DNA from: Verrucomicrobiaceae bacterium
Lineage (GTDB): Bacteria; Verrucomicrobiota; Verrucomicrobiae; Verrucomicrobiales; Akkermansiaceae
NCBI GenBank assembly: GCA_947372405.1
Contig: CANBTO010000070.1
Coordinates: 1-14,058, forward strand
DNA length: 14,058 nt
Direction: 5' to 3'
This document shows, piece after piece, positions 7,242 through 14,058 of the stretch (position 1 is its first letter; every line of letters starts with the position of its first letter). The position numbers and the translations under genes were made by a program. The notes beneath the pieces were generated by a model. The model searched no databases. It was not told the origin of the DNA and saw only the letters and a program-made list of their open reading frames with translations.

Positions 7242-8433
7242 GGTTGCGCAGCGCTGACTCGAAGGCGGGTTCCGGGTGGCAGATACGGTCGATGAGGTCG
7301 TCCCAGATCTCGCGACCATTGAGGATCTCCACCTCGATGCGCAGGAAATAGACCGGCACGTCGATGGATGCGGGGTGGGGGAAACGCACCGCGTCCTTTT
7401 CGGTGGTGACGATGAGATGCATGTCCCGCTCGACGCAGCGCTGCATGAACTTGTCCACTTCCCTCGCGGAGAAGCGGTAGTGGTCGGCGAAGCGGCGGCG
7501 GATCTCCACGCGCGCGCCGAGTTTCTCCAGCGAGCCTTCGAACGCCTCCGGCACGGCGATGGCGCTGATGGCTCCGACCCACTTGTCCTTGAGAAAATCC
7601 AGCGGCTGGCGCTCGCGGGTGAAGACGTTTTCCAGATGGATGGGGCCGTGGGTGCACTCGATGATTTCAGCCGTGCGGTTGTGGCGGCGGATCCGCTTGA
7701 TGAGCTGCTCGTTGGAGTTGCCGTCGCACTTGGTGATGAGGATGTAGCTCGCGCGGCGCAGGTTGGAGGGAGGTTCGCGCAGGGTGCCGCGGGGCAGCAT
7801 GGCTCCGGTGCCGAAGGGAGATCCCGCATCCACCAGCACGATGTCGATGCCGTGGGCGAGATCGAGGTATTGCATGCCGTCGTCCAGCAGCAGCGTGTCC
7901 GCCTCCAGGTTCTCGACGGCGAAACGTCCGCTCTTCACGCGGTTCTTGTCCACCACCACGGAGACGCGGTCGAGGTTCTTGGCCAGCATGAACGGCTCGT
8001 CACCGGCGAACTTGGAATCCAGCAGCAAGGCCCGCCCGGTGGATACCACCTTCGGCATGCGCTCGCCGGGGATCAGGTTGCCTTTGGGATTCCGCCACTT
8101 CTGCGGCCGGTCGAGTTTGCGGCTCTTGTAGCCGCGGGAAAGGATGGCCACGTGCCGGCCGCGGTCGCGCAGCGAGCGGGCGAGCAGTTCGACGACGGGG
8201 GTCTTGCCTGTTCCGCCGACGGTGATGTTGCCGATCGAAATGACGCGCGTGCACAGATGGTGCTGGGGTTTCCATCCGCTGCGGTAGCGCCAGAGCCTGA
8301 GCTGGACCAGAACGCGGAAAACGCCGGAGAGCGCCCGCATCAGGAAACGCATCAACGCGGCCCGGAAACCCTTGGCACGACCAAAGATCACATCCGCTCC
8401 CCAGCGTTCGAGTTCTTCGATCAGTTCCTTCAT
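7222..8433 (-). CDS. lpxK: Tetraacyldisaccharide 4'-kinase (lipid A synthesis)
   Basis: LpxK phosphorylates the 4' position of the lipid A disaccharide precursor at the cytoplasmic face of the inner membrane, a late step of lipid A synthesis. The protein is 403 residues. The Walker A loop is SIGNITVGGTGKTP (66-79), followed by family motifs SRGYK (99-103), GDEP (144-147, containing the catalytic-region aspartate), LLLDDGMQY (181-189), MLPRGTLRE (212-220) and TTEKDAVR near the C-terminus. The basic, hydrophobic N-terminal helix (about 20-50) matches the membrane-associated helix of this family. It is longer than the roughly 330-residue E. coli enzyme, mostly through a longer N-terminus and insertions around 105-130. 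The frame extends 16 codons upstream, but MKELIEELERWG is the natural start. It lies downstream of purF on the same strand, separated by 166 bases of repeat sequence, so it may have its own promoter. Confidence 0.95.
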   Translation of the reverse strand: MKELIEELERWGADVIFGRAKGFRAALMRFLMRALSGVFRVLVQLRLWRYRSGWKPQHHLCTRVISIGNITVGGTGKTPVVELLARSLRDRGRHVAILSRGYKSRKLDRPQKWRNPKGNLIPGERMPKVVSTGRALLLDSKFAGDEPFMLAKNLDRVSVVVDKNRVKSGRFAVENLEADTLLLDDGMQYLDLAHGIDIVLVDAGSPFGTGAMLPRGTLREPPSNLRRASYILITKCDGNSNEQLIKRIRRHNRTAEIIECTHGPIHLENVFTRERQPLDFLKDKWVGAISAIAVPEAFEGSLEKLGARVEIRRRFADHYRFSAREVDKFMQRCVERDMHLIVTTEKDAVRFPHPASIDVPVYFLRIEVEILNGREIWDDLIDRICHPEPAFESALRNRAAYRL

Positions 8434-8480
8434 CGCACGCCCACACGATGTCCCGCAACGCGGCGGAGGATCAAGCGCCA

Positions 8481-8561
8481 ATGGGAGGGGATGGGAAGAA
8501 TGGGAGCGATGGGAATTAGGCGCAGTGGAATCATGATTCCCATCCTTCCTATCTATCCCAT
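8481..8561. repeat. Nine-base-phased repeats forming an imperfect hairpin
   Basis: From 8481 the motif ATGGGA starts four times (8481, 8491, 8500, 8509), with steps of 10, 9 and 9 bases. The stretch 8491-8516 pairs with 8536-8561 at 20 of 26 positions, leaving a 19-base loop. The right arm therefore carries the complementary ATTCCC and ATCCC units with the same nine-base phase. The element fills most of the gap between lpxK and purF. It resembles the GGGA-rich intergenic repeats I associate with verrucomicrobial genomes, and it is unrelated in sequence to the inverted repeat at 4379-4470. Confidence 0.6.
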
Positions 8562-8575
8562 TTCATGGATTCTCG

Positions 8576-8601
8576 TTCATGGCACCTTGCCATGAGTTTT
8601 T
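8576..8601. terminator. Terminator-like hairpin at the purF stop codon
   Basis: TCATGGCA (8577-8584) and TGCCATGA (8588-8595) form a perfect 8-bp stem with a CCT loop. A G and then TTTTT (8597-8601) follow on the plus strand, as in an intrinsic terminator. The nearest gene end, however, is purF on the minus strand, whose TAA overlaps the T-run. Read in the purF direction, the hairpin comes right after the stop but lacks a T-run. It may end purF transcripts weakly, or stop antisense transcription into purF. Confidence 0.5.
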
Positions 8602-10525
8602 AGAGCGGAAGATCGTAGCTTCTGCCACCGACGCCTTCGTACCAGCGGAGGTAGGCGAGGTTGACCATGGAGTAGCCGCCGGGTGTGGGGTAGTTGCCGG
8701 TGAAGTACCAGTCTCCGCAATCGCCCTTGATGGAGGCGTGGAGGTTTTCGATGGTTTGGAAAATCACCTCGACCTCGCCGTTCCACTCGATGTTTTCGGG
8801 ATATACCATGCGGCTGATCTCGGCGGAGATTTCCTCGTGGGTGAAGGTCTCATAAACCTTCTGGACGATGTTGCGGCGTTCTCCGACGGGGCGTTGGAGT
8901 TCCGCACGGCATTCGTCGTAGATGCGATCGAGATGGGACTGGCGCCCGGCACGACGGTGGAGGGCAACGGCGGCCTGGAAGGCGATGAATTTGCCGAGCT
9001 CTGACATGTCGATGCCGTAGCAATCCGGGTAGCGAATCTGCGGGGCGGTGGAGCAGACGACGATTTTCGACGGTTTGGTACGGGCGAGGATCTTGAGAAT
9101 GGACTGCTTGAGGGTGGTGCCGCGGACGATGGAGTCGTCGAGGGCGACGAGTAGGTCGCCGGGTTTCACGACGCCGTAGGTGATGTCGTAAACGTGGGAC
9201 ACCATCTGGTCGCGGCCTTTTTCCTGGGAGATGAAGGTGCGCATCTTGATGTCCTTGTGGGCGACTTTTTCGCCTTGCGGCCAGTTGCGCAGGATCAGGT
9301 CGTCCACCAGATCGGGAGTGAGGTTTCCCTCGTCCACGGCTTTGAGGATGGCTGAGCGGACCTGCTGCCTGCGGAAGAGGCGGAGGCCGTCCATGAGGCC
9401 GTGATAGGCGGTTTCGGCGGTGTTGGGGATGAAGGAGAAGATGGTTTTTTCGAACGCGCCGCCGATGGATTCGACGACCTGCGGAACCAGCGCTGCACCC
9501 AGGGCCTTGCGTTCGCGGTAGATCTGCGGGTCGTTGCCGCGGGAGAAGTAGATTTTCTCGAAGGAGCAGGGGGTGAAGCGCTGGGGCGGGGCGAAAGCGG
9601 AATCCGAGATGGTGCCGTCGGACTTGATGGTGATCATGGAGCCGGGGTCCACGGCTTTCACGTCCTCGGCATCGGCCTCGAAGACGGTCATCAAGGGCAC
9701 GCGCTCGGAAGCGAAGGCCACGATTTCGTCGGTGACAAGCATGTGGCAGGGGCGGATGCCGCGTGGATCGCGCATGACGAACATGTCACCGTTGCCGATG
9801 ACGCCGCAGATGGAGTATCCGCCGTCCCATGCGGCGGCGGACTCGGCGACCAAGCGCGGAACATCCAGCGCGGCGGAGATTTTTTCGGGGATTTCCGCAC
9901 CGGGCACGCCTGCATCGCGGAGGTGGCGGTAGAGATCGGTATGGGCCTCGTCGAGATGATAGCCAATTTCCTCAAGCACCGTCTGCGTGTCGGTGCCGAA
10001 AACCGGATGCTGCCCGCGGTCGATGAGCACGTTGTTGAGTTCCGCGGCGTTGGTCATGTTGAAGTTGCCCATGACCATGAGAGTGCGAGTCGGCCAGTTG
10101 CTGCGGCGCAGGTAGGGATGGCAGCAGCCCGCGTCGAAATCCCCCGAGGTGCCGTAACGCAGGTGGCCGATGAGAATTTCACCGCCGAAATCGAAGTGTT
10201 TCTTCACACTCTCGGGATCCTTGTGGTTCATCTCGCCCTTGCGGGACATTTTGAAGTAGTTCTTGATTTCCTTGCGGAAAATTTCGGCAAGCGCGTCCTT
10301 TTCGATGCCCCTGCGCCGGTGGACGTAGGCCTGGCCAATCGGCATGTTGAGTTTCACACAGCCGATGCCGGTGCCGTCCTGGCCGCGGTTGTGCTGCTTT
10401 TCCATCAGGAGAAACAGCTTGTTGAGGCCCCAGAGACAGGTGCCGTAGCGGTCATAGTAATAGGCAAGCGGCTTGCGAAGTCGCACTGCCGCGATCCCGC
10501 ATTCGTGTTTGAGGAAATCGCTCAT
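8600..10525 (-). CDS. purF: Amidophosphoribosyltransferase, long form
   Basis: PurF makes 5-phosphoribosylamine from PRPP and glutamine, the first step of de novo purine synthesis. The protein is 641 residues. The N-terminal glutaminase half has C9-G10 (KHECGIAAV), whose cysteine should become the N-terminal nucleophile after propeptide removal, with NRGQDGTG (46-53), GHLRYGTSG (120-128), GNFNMTN (153-159) and RDPRGIRP (252-259). The phosphoribosyltransferase half has CSFEKIYFSRG (320-330), the PRPP loop ALDDSIVRGTT (461-471) and RYPDCYGIDM (498-507). Classical PurF is about 450-510 residues. The extra length lies mainly around 85-112, 385-440 and the C-terminal 100 residues, ending in a GDWYFTGNYPTPGG motif. 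I recall this layout from a second PurF-like type in Bacteroidetes. The frame is open 81 codons upstream, but that extension reads through purM, so M at 10525 is the start. It follows purM by 19 bases. Confidence 0.93.
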   Translation of the reverse strand: MSDFLKHECGIAAVRLRKPLAYYYDRYGTCLWGLNKLFLLMEKQHNRGQDGTGIGCVKLNMPIGQAYVHRRRGIEKDALAEIFRKEIKNYFKMSRKGEMNHKDPESVKKHFDFGGEILIGHLRYGTSGDFDAGCCHPYLRRSNWPTRTLMVMGNFNMTNAAELNNVLIDRGQHPVFGTDTQTVLEEIGYHLDEAHTDLYRHLRDAGVPGAEIPEKISAALDVPRLVAESAAAWDGGYSICGVIGNGDMFVMRDPRGIRPCHMLVTDEIVAFASERVPLMTVFEADAEDVKAVDPGSMITIKSDGTISDSAFAPPQRFTPCSFEKIYFSRGNDPQIYRERKALGAALVPQVVESIGGAFEKTIFSFIPNTAETAYHGLMDGLRLFRRQQVRSAILKAVDEGNLTPDLVDDLILRNWPQGEKVAHKDIKMRTFISQEKGRDQMVSHVYDITYGVVKPGDLLVALDDSIVRGTTLKQSILKILARTKPSKIVVCSTAPQIRYPDCYGIDMSELGKFIAFQAAVALHRRAGRQSHLDRIYDECRAELQRPVGERRNIVQKVYETFTHEEISAEISRMVYPENIEWNGEVEVIFQTIENLHASIKGDCGDWYFTGNYPTPGGYSMVNLAYLRWYEGVGGRSYDLPL

Positions 10526-10544
10526 GCGCCGTGGGATCTTAGCA

Positions 10545-11540
10545 TCACTCTCCGGAAACGCGAACGCGGACACCCTCTTCGGGAACCATCCGCCCGATAA
10601 CGTGGCCGCCGGGCCCGGCCTTGAGGGCGGATTCGACGTCCGCCTCACTGACGATCGCCACCCAGCCAATGCCCATGTTGAAGGTGTGGAAACGATCCTG
10701 TGCATCCACGTGCGCGAGAAGTTTGTCGATTCCGGGGAGCTCCCAGCGCGGAATTTCGAGGTCGGCACCCATGCCGCGGAACAAGCGCTCCAGGTTTTCC
10801 GGAAGACCGCCGCCAGTGATGTGGGACATCGCCTTGGGCTTCACGCCGGATTTTTTCAGATCGCCGGTGACATCGTGGTAAAGTCGAGTGGGTTTGAGCC
10901 ATGCGGAGAGTTCTTCGTCAGTCACTTCGCCGGGAAATTCGTTGAGAACGCGGCGGACAAGCGACCAACCGTTCGCGTGGATGCTGTCGGAGGCGTAGCC
11001 AATCAACACGTCGCCAACCGCGACCGTCGTGGGATCGATCAGATCGGGTTTTTCTGCGCAGCCGATGCAGAAGCCGGAAAGTTCGATGACATCTTCTGGC
11101 ACGATTCCGGGCATTTCGGCGGTTTCGCCTCCGGCGAGGATGCAGTTGCAGGCCTCCAGATAATCGGCCATGCCGGAAATCAGGCGGCAGATTTTCTCCT
11201 CATGAAGCGCCGCGATCCCAATGTAATCGAGGAAGAGCAGGGGATCGCCCCCGGTTGTGAGGATGTCGTTCTCGCTCATGGCGACGAGATCCTTGCCTGC
11301 GGTTTCGAGCAAATCGTGCTCCAGAAGCAGTTCCAGCTTGGTTCCCACCCCGTCGCAGCCGGTCATCATCACCGGCTCTTTGTAGCTGCTGAGGTCGTAG
11401 CAAGCGGCGAAAAGGCCGAAGGCTCCCCATAGCTTTCTGGTTTGTTGGGTCCTGCGCACGTGAGTGCCGATATCGCCCACGAGTGCGGCCGCCTTGCGCG
11501 TGTCCACCCCGGCCTGCTGGTAAGTTAGTTTGCCCGCCAT
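10545..11540 (-). CDS. purM: Phosphoribosylformylglycinamidine cyclo-ligase (AIR synthetase)
   Basis: PurM closes the imidazole ring, converting FGAM and ATP to aminoimidazole ribotide in de novo purine synthesis. The 331-residue protein shows the full motif series: QAGVDTRKAAALV at the N-terminus, CDGVGTKLEL (62-71), MSENDILTTGGDPLLFLDY (88-106), GGETAEMPG (137-145), SDSIHANGWSLVRRVL, SHITGGGLPENLER and FNMGIGW. The normal family length is about 345, so it is complete. The frame is open 14 codons upstream, but MAGKLTYQQAGVD is the usual N-terminus. It is the first gene of a probable purM-purF operon. It diverges from the ABC operon, and its promoter must lie within 11541-11832. Confidence 0.96.
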   Translation of the reverse strand: MAGKLTYQQAGVDTRKAAALVGDIGTHVRRTQQTRKLWGAFGLFAACYDLSSYKEPVMMTGCDGVGTKLELLLEHDLLETAGKDLVAMSENDILTTGGDPLLFLDYIGIAALHEEKICRLISGMADYLEACNCILAGGETAEMPGIVPEDVIELSGFCIGCAEKPDLIDPTTVAVGDVLIGYASDSIHANGWSLVRRVLNEFPGEVTDEELSAWLKPTRLYHDVTGDLKKSGVKPKAMSHITGGGLPENLERLFRGMGADLEIPRWELPGIDKLLAHVDAQDRFHTFNMGIGWVAIVSEADVESALKAGPGGHVIGRMVPEEGVRVRVSGE

Positions 11541-11832
11541 AATCCGCTGCGGCGGTTCTACATCCCTCCCTAACCCCGTCACGAAGAAAAATCCGGAGTC
11601 TTCCGAAAAGGTTCGGAATCCCGAAATCCCATTGAAAATCGTCTCATTGAAACCCCGGAAAAGGGAAATTCCAAAAAACTCGACACGTTAGTGTTGAAAA
11701 TGTTCAAAAAAAGATTGCCAACCCACTAAGATTTTCCTAAACGTCAGAAAGATTAGCGAAGCCGATATTTAAATTTACTTGATTAATCGCCGAAATCTCC
11801 TAGAAACCACGACGAAATCGGACTCTGAAACC
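11541..11832. promoter_or_regulatory. AT-rich divergent control region with short palindromes
   Basis: These 292 bases are visibly more AT-rich than the surrounding genes and must hold the promoters of purM (minus) and the ABC operon (plus). Structures seen are TTCCGAA/TTCGGAA (11601-11607 with 11612-11618), a direct repeat CATTGAAA at 11630 and 11645, a CGACAC/GTGTTG stem (11681-11686 with 11691-11696, one G-T pair) and a TTGAA/TTCAA palindrome (11694-11698 with 11703-11707). The last two overlap, so only one can form at a time. I see no gene here and no recognisable purine riboswitch. Confidence 0.5.
11715..11743 (+). promoter_or_regulatory. Possible promoter of the ABC operon
   Basis: TTGCCA (11715-11720) matches the -35 consensus at five of six positions, and TAAACG (11738-11743) follows after 17 bases as a poor -10 box. 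This would give an untranslated leader of about 80 bases before the ATG at 11833. An AT-rich TATTTAAAT-like stretch near 11766 is an alternative -10 without a good partner. Confidence 0.25.
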
Positions 11833-12483
11833 ATGACAAAACCTGCTCCATCCATTCATCTCGACTCCGGTCTGGAGATTGGCTATAGCAGCCCGATCGC
11901 AAGATTCGGGCAGGCCGTCACTCTTACTGGAGGCACCCATTTTTTATTAGCCCGCAACGGACGCGGAAAAACCACGCTGCTTCGCACGCTGGCCCGCACG
12001 TTGAAACCTGTGGCTGGTAGTTTCCGGCTTGAGGGATTCACGCAATATTTGCCGGAGGATCTCCGGTTCGATCCGGAAATCACGCCAGCCATGATTCTCC
12101 GCATGTTACTGCCGAAATCCCGCCTCAAGGAAGCGCTGGATCTCGCCGCGCGGATCGAACTCGACTTGAAGAAACCCTATGGACGCCTGTCCACAGGCAA
12201 CCGCCGCAAAACGAACCTGATTGCCGCCGAATTTTCGGTAAAACCCGAGGCCGGCAACATTCTGCTCCTCGACGAGCCCTTCAGTGGACTGGATGCCTTC
12301 GCACGCCAGGTTTTCGAGGAAATCTGGAGGGAATCGTCCAGAAACGTGCTTCGTCTGGTGAGCTGCCATCCGGATTACGATTCGATGGAAATGCCAAGCG
12401 CGCTCATGATCGAAGGAAAAGCCGCCCGCCATTTGGATGGCAATGGCCAGACATGGAGCCAACTCAAAGCCCTTTTGAACTGA
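11833..12483 (+). CDS. ABC transporter ATP-binding protein
   Basis: This 216-residue ATPase should power transport by the permease encoded next to it. Motifs in order are Walker A (ARNGRGKTT, 40-48), Q-loop (Q71 in TQYLPED), signature (LSTGN, 119-123), Walker B (ILLLDEP, 143-149), D-loop (SGLD, 151-154) and switch histidine (CHPD, H179). All catalytic positions are present. The first Walker A glycine is alanine, however, and the signature reads LSTGN instead of LSGGQ, which places it among divergent members. It is short, like ATPases of ABC-2-type exporters. The frame also opens at a TTG at 11779, but the ATG at 11833 gives a normal N-terminus. The permease gene starts five bases after its stop, so it is the first gene of a tight operon. 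Confidence 0.88.
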   Translation: MTKPAPSIHLDSGLEIGYSSPIARFGQAVTLTGGTHFLLARNGRGKTTLLRTLARTLKPVAGSFRLEGFTQYLPEDLRFDPEITPAMILRMLLPKSRLKEALDLAARIELDLKKPYGRLSTGNRRKTNLIAAEFSVKPEAGNILLLDEPFSGLDAFARQVFEEIWRESSRNVLRLVSCHPDYDSMEMPSALMIEGKAARHLDGNGQTWSQLKALLN

Positions 12484-12488
12484 AAGCC

Positions 12489-13256
12489 ATGAGACTCTTC
12501 CGCCTCACAGCCGCAACGATATTCCAGCGCAAAGCCTGGGCGATCTGCGTTTTTGCCGTGATCGCACTTCCTTTCGCGCTGCCGATGATTTCCAGCGCTA
12601 CCGAAAAGCCGCTTCTCATGCAGCCAGCGAGGATCCAGGCATCCTGGAGCACTCTTTGGATCTGCGCTCTGGTTTGGGGGCTGTTCACCGCCGCACGCGA
12701 GGGCGAGAGCAACGCCAAATCAGGGATCGGCGAGTATTTCCTGACTACAGGCGTTTCGGCAACCCGCCAGCTTTTCGAAATCTGGCTCGCGATCTTCTGC
12801 TACATCGCGCCGCTCGTGGTCATTACGGCCTTGGTTTGTTTGTTCGCAGCTGCTCCCGCTGATCCTGCCGAACACACGATGTGGTGGGTGATGAACGCGC
12901 AGTATGCCGCCCTGTTTCTGCTAGTGGTGGCGCCCTTGCTGGCTTTGTCCACTGCCTTGGCATCACGTTTCGGAGGCATTACAGGATTCACCGTTACCCT
13001 GCTGCTCACACTCTATGGACTGTATGGTGTCGGCTATCTGGACAACATGCTCAAGCTTGAGGAGAACCCGATCCTTCAGGGCGTCTGGCTGTTCTCGCCC
13101 CAATACCGCTTCGCTGACCTGACCCAGCGCCTTTACTTCAAGAGCGGTGCTCTGCCGTCCGAAGCCTTCTGGACGATGATCCTCTACTTCGTCGGCATTC
13201 TTGCGGTTTATGCGGGGATTTCCCGCCTCTGCTTCCGCACCAAACTTTCCGCCTGA
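12489..13256 (+). CDS. ABC transporter permease (six-helix, ABC-2-like)
   Basis: This 255-residue inner-membrane protein is the likely membrane half of the transporter. About six hydrophobic segments are visible: AWAICVFAVIALPFALPMI (about 16-34), WSTLWICALVWGLFTAA, a long one around IWLAIFCYIAPLVVITALV, YAALFLLVVAPLLALSTALA, FTVTLLLTLYGLYGVGYL and MILYFVGILAVYAGISRL at the C-terminus. No substrate-binding domain is fused. Size and topology fit an ABC-2-type export permease, but the sequence is not distinctive enough to name a substrate. The ATG at 12489 is five bases after the ATPase stop. An in-frame ATG at 12453 would overlap the ATPase gene by 31 bases and add 12 residues. It lies between an ATPase and an exported protein, which suggests a three-part system. 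Confidence 0.82.
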   Translation: MRLFRLTAATIFQRKAWAICVFAVIALPFALPMISSATEKPLLMQPARIQASWSTLWICALVWGLFTAAREGESNAKSGIGEYFLTTGVSATRQLFEIWLAIFCYIAPLVVITALVCLFAAAPADPAEHTMWWVMNAQYAALFLLVVAPLLALSTALASRFGGITGFTVTLLLTLYGLYGVGYLDNMLKLEENPILQGVWLFSPQYRFADLTQRLYFKSGALPSEAFWTMILYFVGILAVYAGISRLCFRTKLSA

Positions 13257-13264
13257 TCACCACC

Positions 13265-14058
13265 ATGTCACGCATCACATCCATCACGATAACTACCGCG
13301 CTGATTGGCTCGGGTGTGCTCGCTTGGGCGTTTGCCGGACGTCCTTTGCTCGCCAATCCCGATCTCAAGGTTCCGCTCAACCCCCTTGGTATCAACCGCA
13401 GTCCGTATGGCGAGGTATTCGCCATGGCGATGCAAGGCCCCATCGACACCTACTTTGATGTTGCGATGTTCAACCCCAACCGGAAGCAAGACAACGCCAC
13501 GGAGAACGTTGACGCGTCGGTCAAGAAACCCGAAGCCAAGGTTGCAACTGGCAATCCGTCCGTGAAGACGCGTTTCCGGAACCTTCTGACCTATCTGGAC
13601 AAGGCCTCCGAAGAGCGCACCAATCCGAAGGGTGCGAGCGAGGCGCTCAAGCGACACCTGCGCCGCGAGGCCGAGGATAAGCTCCGTTTCGCCTATCAGT
13701 TGGATCCCTCGCATTACGCGAACTATAACTCGCTCCACTTCTTTCTCACCGAACCCGCCGTTGGCACGCGTCCGGAACTCACGCCTTCCGCCGCGAAACT
13801 CGCAGAAGACACCATTCATTACTGTATGAAGCAGGAGAATGATCCTCGTCCGGCACTGACGGCAGCCGCAGCCGCCACGAACATCATGCACCTGATGTTC
13901 AGCGACCAGCAGAATCCCGCGCCCAAATACAATACCGCCCAGATGCGTGACTGTCTGGCACTGCTTGACCAATGCCTCGGCCGTTACGAACAGATCGCAA
14001 AGCAATGGGACGAGTCGAAGAACTGGGACCTGCTCTCTCCGCAACGCATCAACGAATG
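13265..14058 (+). CDS. Exported or membrane-anchored helical protein of unknown function (partial)
   Basis: The frame from the ATG at 13265 is open to the window end, giving the first 264 residues and two further bases. The start is eight bases after the permease stop, so this is the third gene of the ABC operon. Residues 1-30 (MSRITS, then TALIGSGVLAWAFAG, then RPLLA) look like a signal peptide or N-terminal anchor. Residues 75-95 are polar and probably a linker. From about 100 onward the sequence is alpha-helical and charged, and LRREAEDKLRFAYQLDPSHY (132-151) resembles one tetratricopeptide-like helix pair. I do not recognise the family. It probably works outside the cytoplasm with the transporter, perhaps as an adaptor or as a component needed for export, but that is inferred only from the operon. 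Confidence 0.8.
   Translation, partial: MSRITSITITTALIGSGVLAWAFAGRPLLANPDLKVPLNPLGINRSPYGEVFAMAMQGPIDTYFDVAMFNPNRKQDNATENVDASVKKPEAKVATGNPSVKTRFRNLLTYLDKASEERTNPKGASEALKRHLRREAEDKLRFAYQLDPSHYANYNSLHFFLTEPAVGTRPELTPSAAKLAEDTIHYCMKQENDPRPALTAAAAATNIMHLMFSDQQNPAPKYNTAQMRDCLALLDQCLGRYEQIAKQWDESKNWDLLSPQRINE

Noticed and set aside
7276..8595. Long plus-strand open frame (439 codons) opposite lpxK
   Set aside because: It mirrors lpxK codons, has no recognisable domain and runs into the repeat region.
9401..10600. Long plus-strand open frame (399 codons) opposite purF
   Set aside because: It is antisense to unmistakable purF motifs, and its composition (G, V, A, D, H, E) is that of a shadow frame.
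10526..10768. 81-codon N-terminal extension of PurF
   Set aside because: It reads through the end of purM in another frame and lacks PurF similarity. The natural start at 10525 puts the catalytic cysteine at residue 9.
11541..11832. Purine riboswitch before purM
   Set aside because: I looked for a three-way junction with the conserved purine-aptamer loops on the minus strand and saw only short simple stems.
13268..14044. Minus-strand open frame (258 codons) at the right end
   Set aside because: It lies opposite the third gene of the ABC operon, which starts eight bases after the permease stop and has an N-terminal signal. The minus product has no recognisable features.

Overview
This window looks like chromosomal DNA from a Gram-negative, fairly GC-rich member of the Planctomycetota-Verrucomicrobiota group. 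Verrucomicrobiota (Luteolibacter/Akkermansiaceae-like) is the best guess. The reasons are a lipid A kinase, an envelope OmpA-domain protein, a secreted sulfatase and a secreted beta-helix carbohydrate enzyme, and an unusually long PurF of the kind I associate with Bacteroidetes and Verrucomicrobia. This is an inference from gene content; there is no rRNA or tRNA gene to confirm it.

Layout. The left edge holds the last 30 codons of a plus-strand gene, then a small secreted protein on the minus strand (135-578) and a minus-strand formylglycine sulfatase (843-2345). A divergent intergenic region separates the sulfatase from a plus-strand run: a HAD phosphatase (2477-3112), a single-pass membrane coiled-coil protein with an OmpA-like domain (3189-4373), a SAM methyltransferase (4576-5418) and a secreted right-handed beta-helix protein (5469-7220). 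The beta-helix gene runs tail to tail, one base apart, into minus-strand lpxK (7222-8433). Upstream of lpxK on the same strand lie purF (8600-10525) and purM (10545-11540), 19 bases apart and probably one operon. After an AT-rich divergent control region (11541-11832) a plus-strand operon begins: ABC ATPase (11833-12483), six-helix permease (12489-13256), and a secreted or anchored helical protein of unknown function (13265 to beyond the window end).

How the genes work together. PurM and PurF both serve de novo purine synthesis. LpxK makes lipid A for the outer membrane. The sulfatase and the beta-helix protein fit polysaccharide degradation, though they are not in one operon. The three right-hand genes look like a dedicated ABC export or envelope system whose third component I do not recognise. 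This is the part of the window most likely to hold something undescribed.

Non-coding structure. Two intergenic regions carry long imperfect inverted repeats of different sequence (4379-4470 and 8491-8561), and there are several short hairpins. None of the 12 gene starts I place has a convincing Shine-Dalgarno sequence, and 7 of the 12 have GCC or ACC directly before the ATG. I see no CRISPR array, insertion sequence, tRNA or rRNA.
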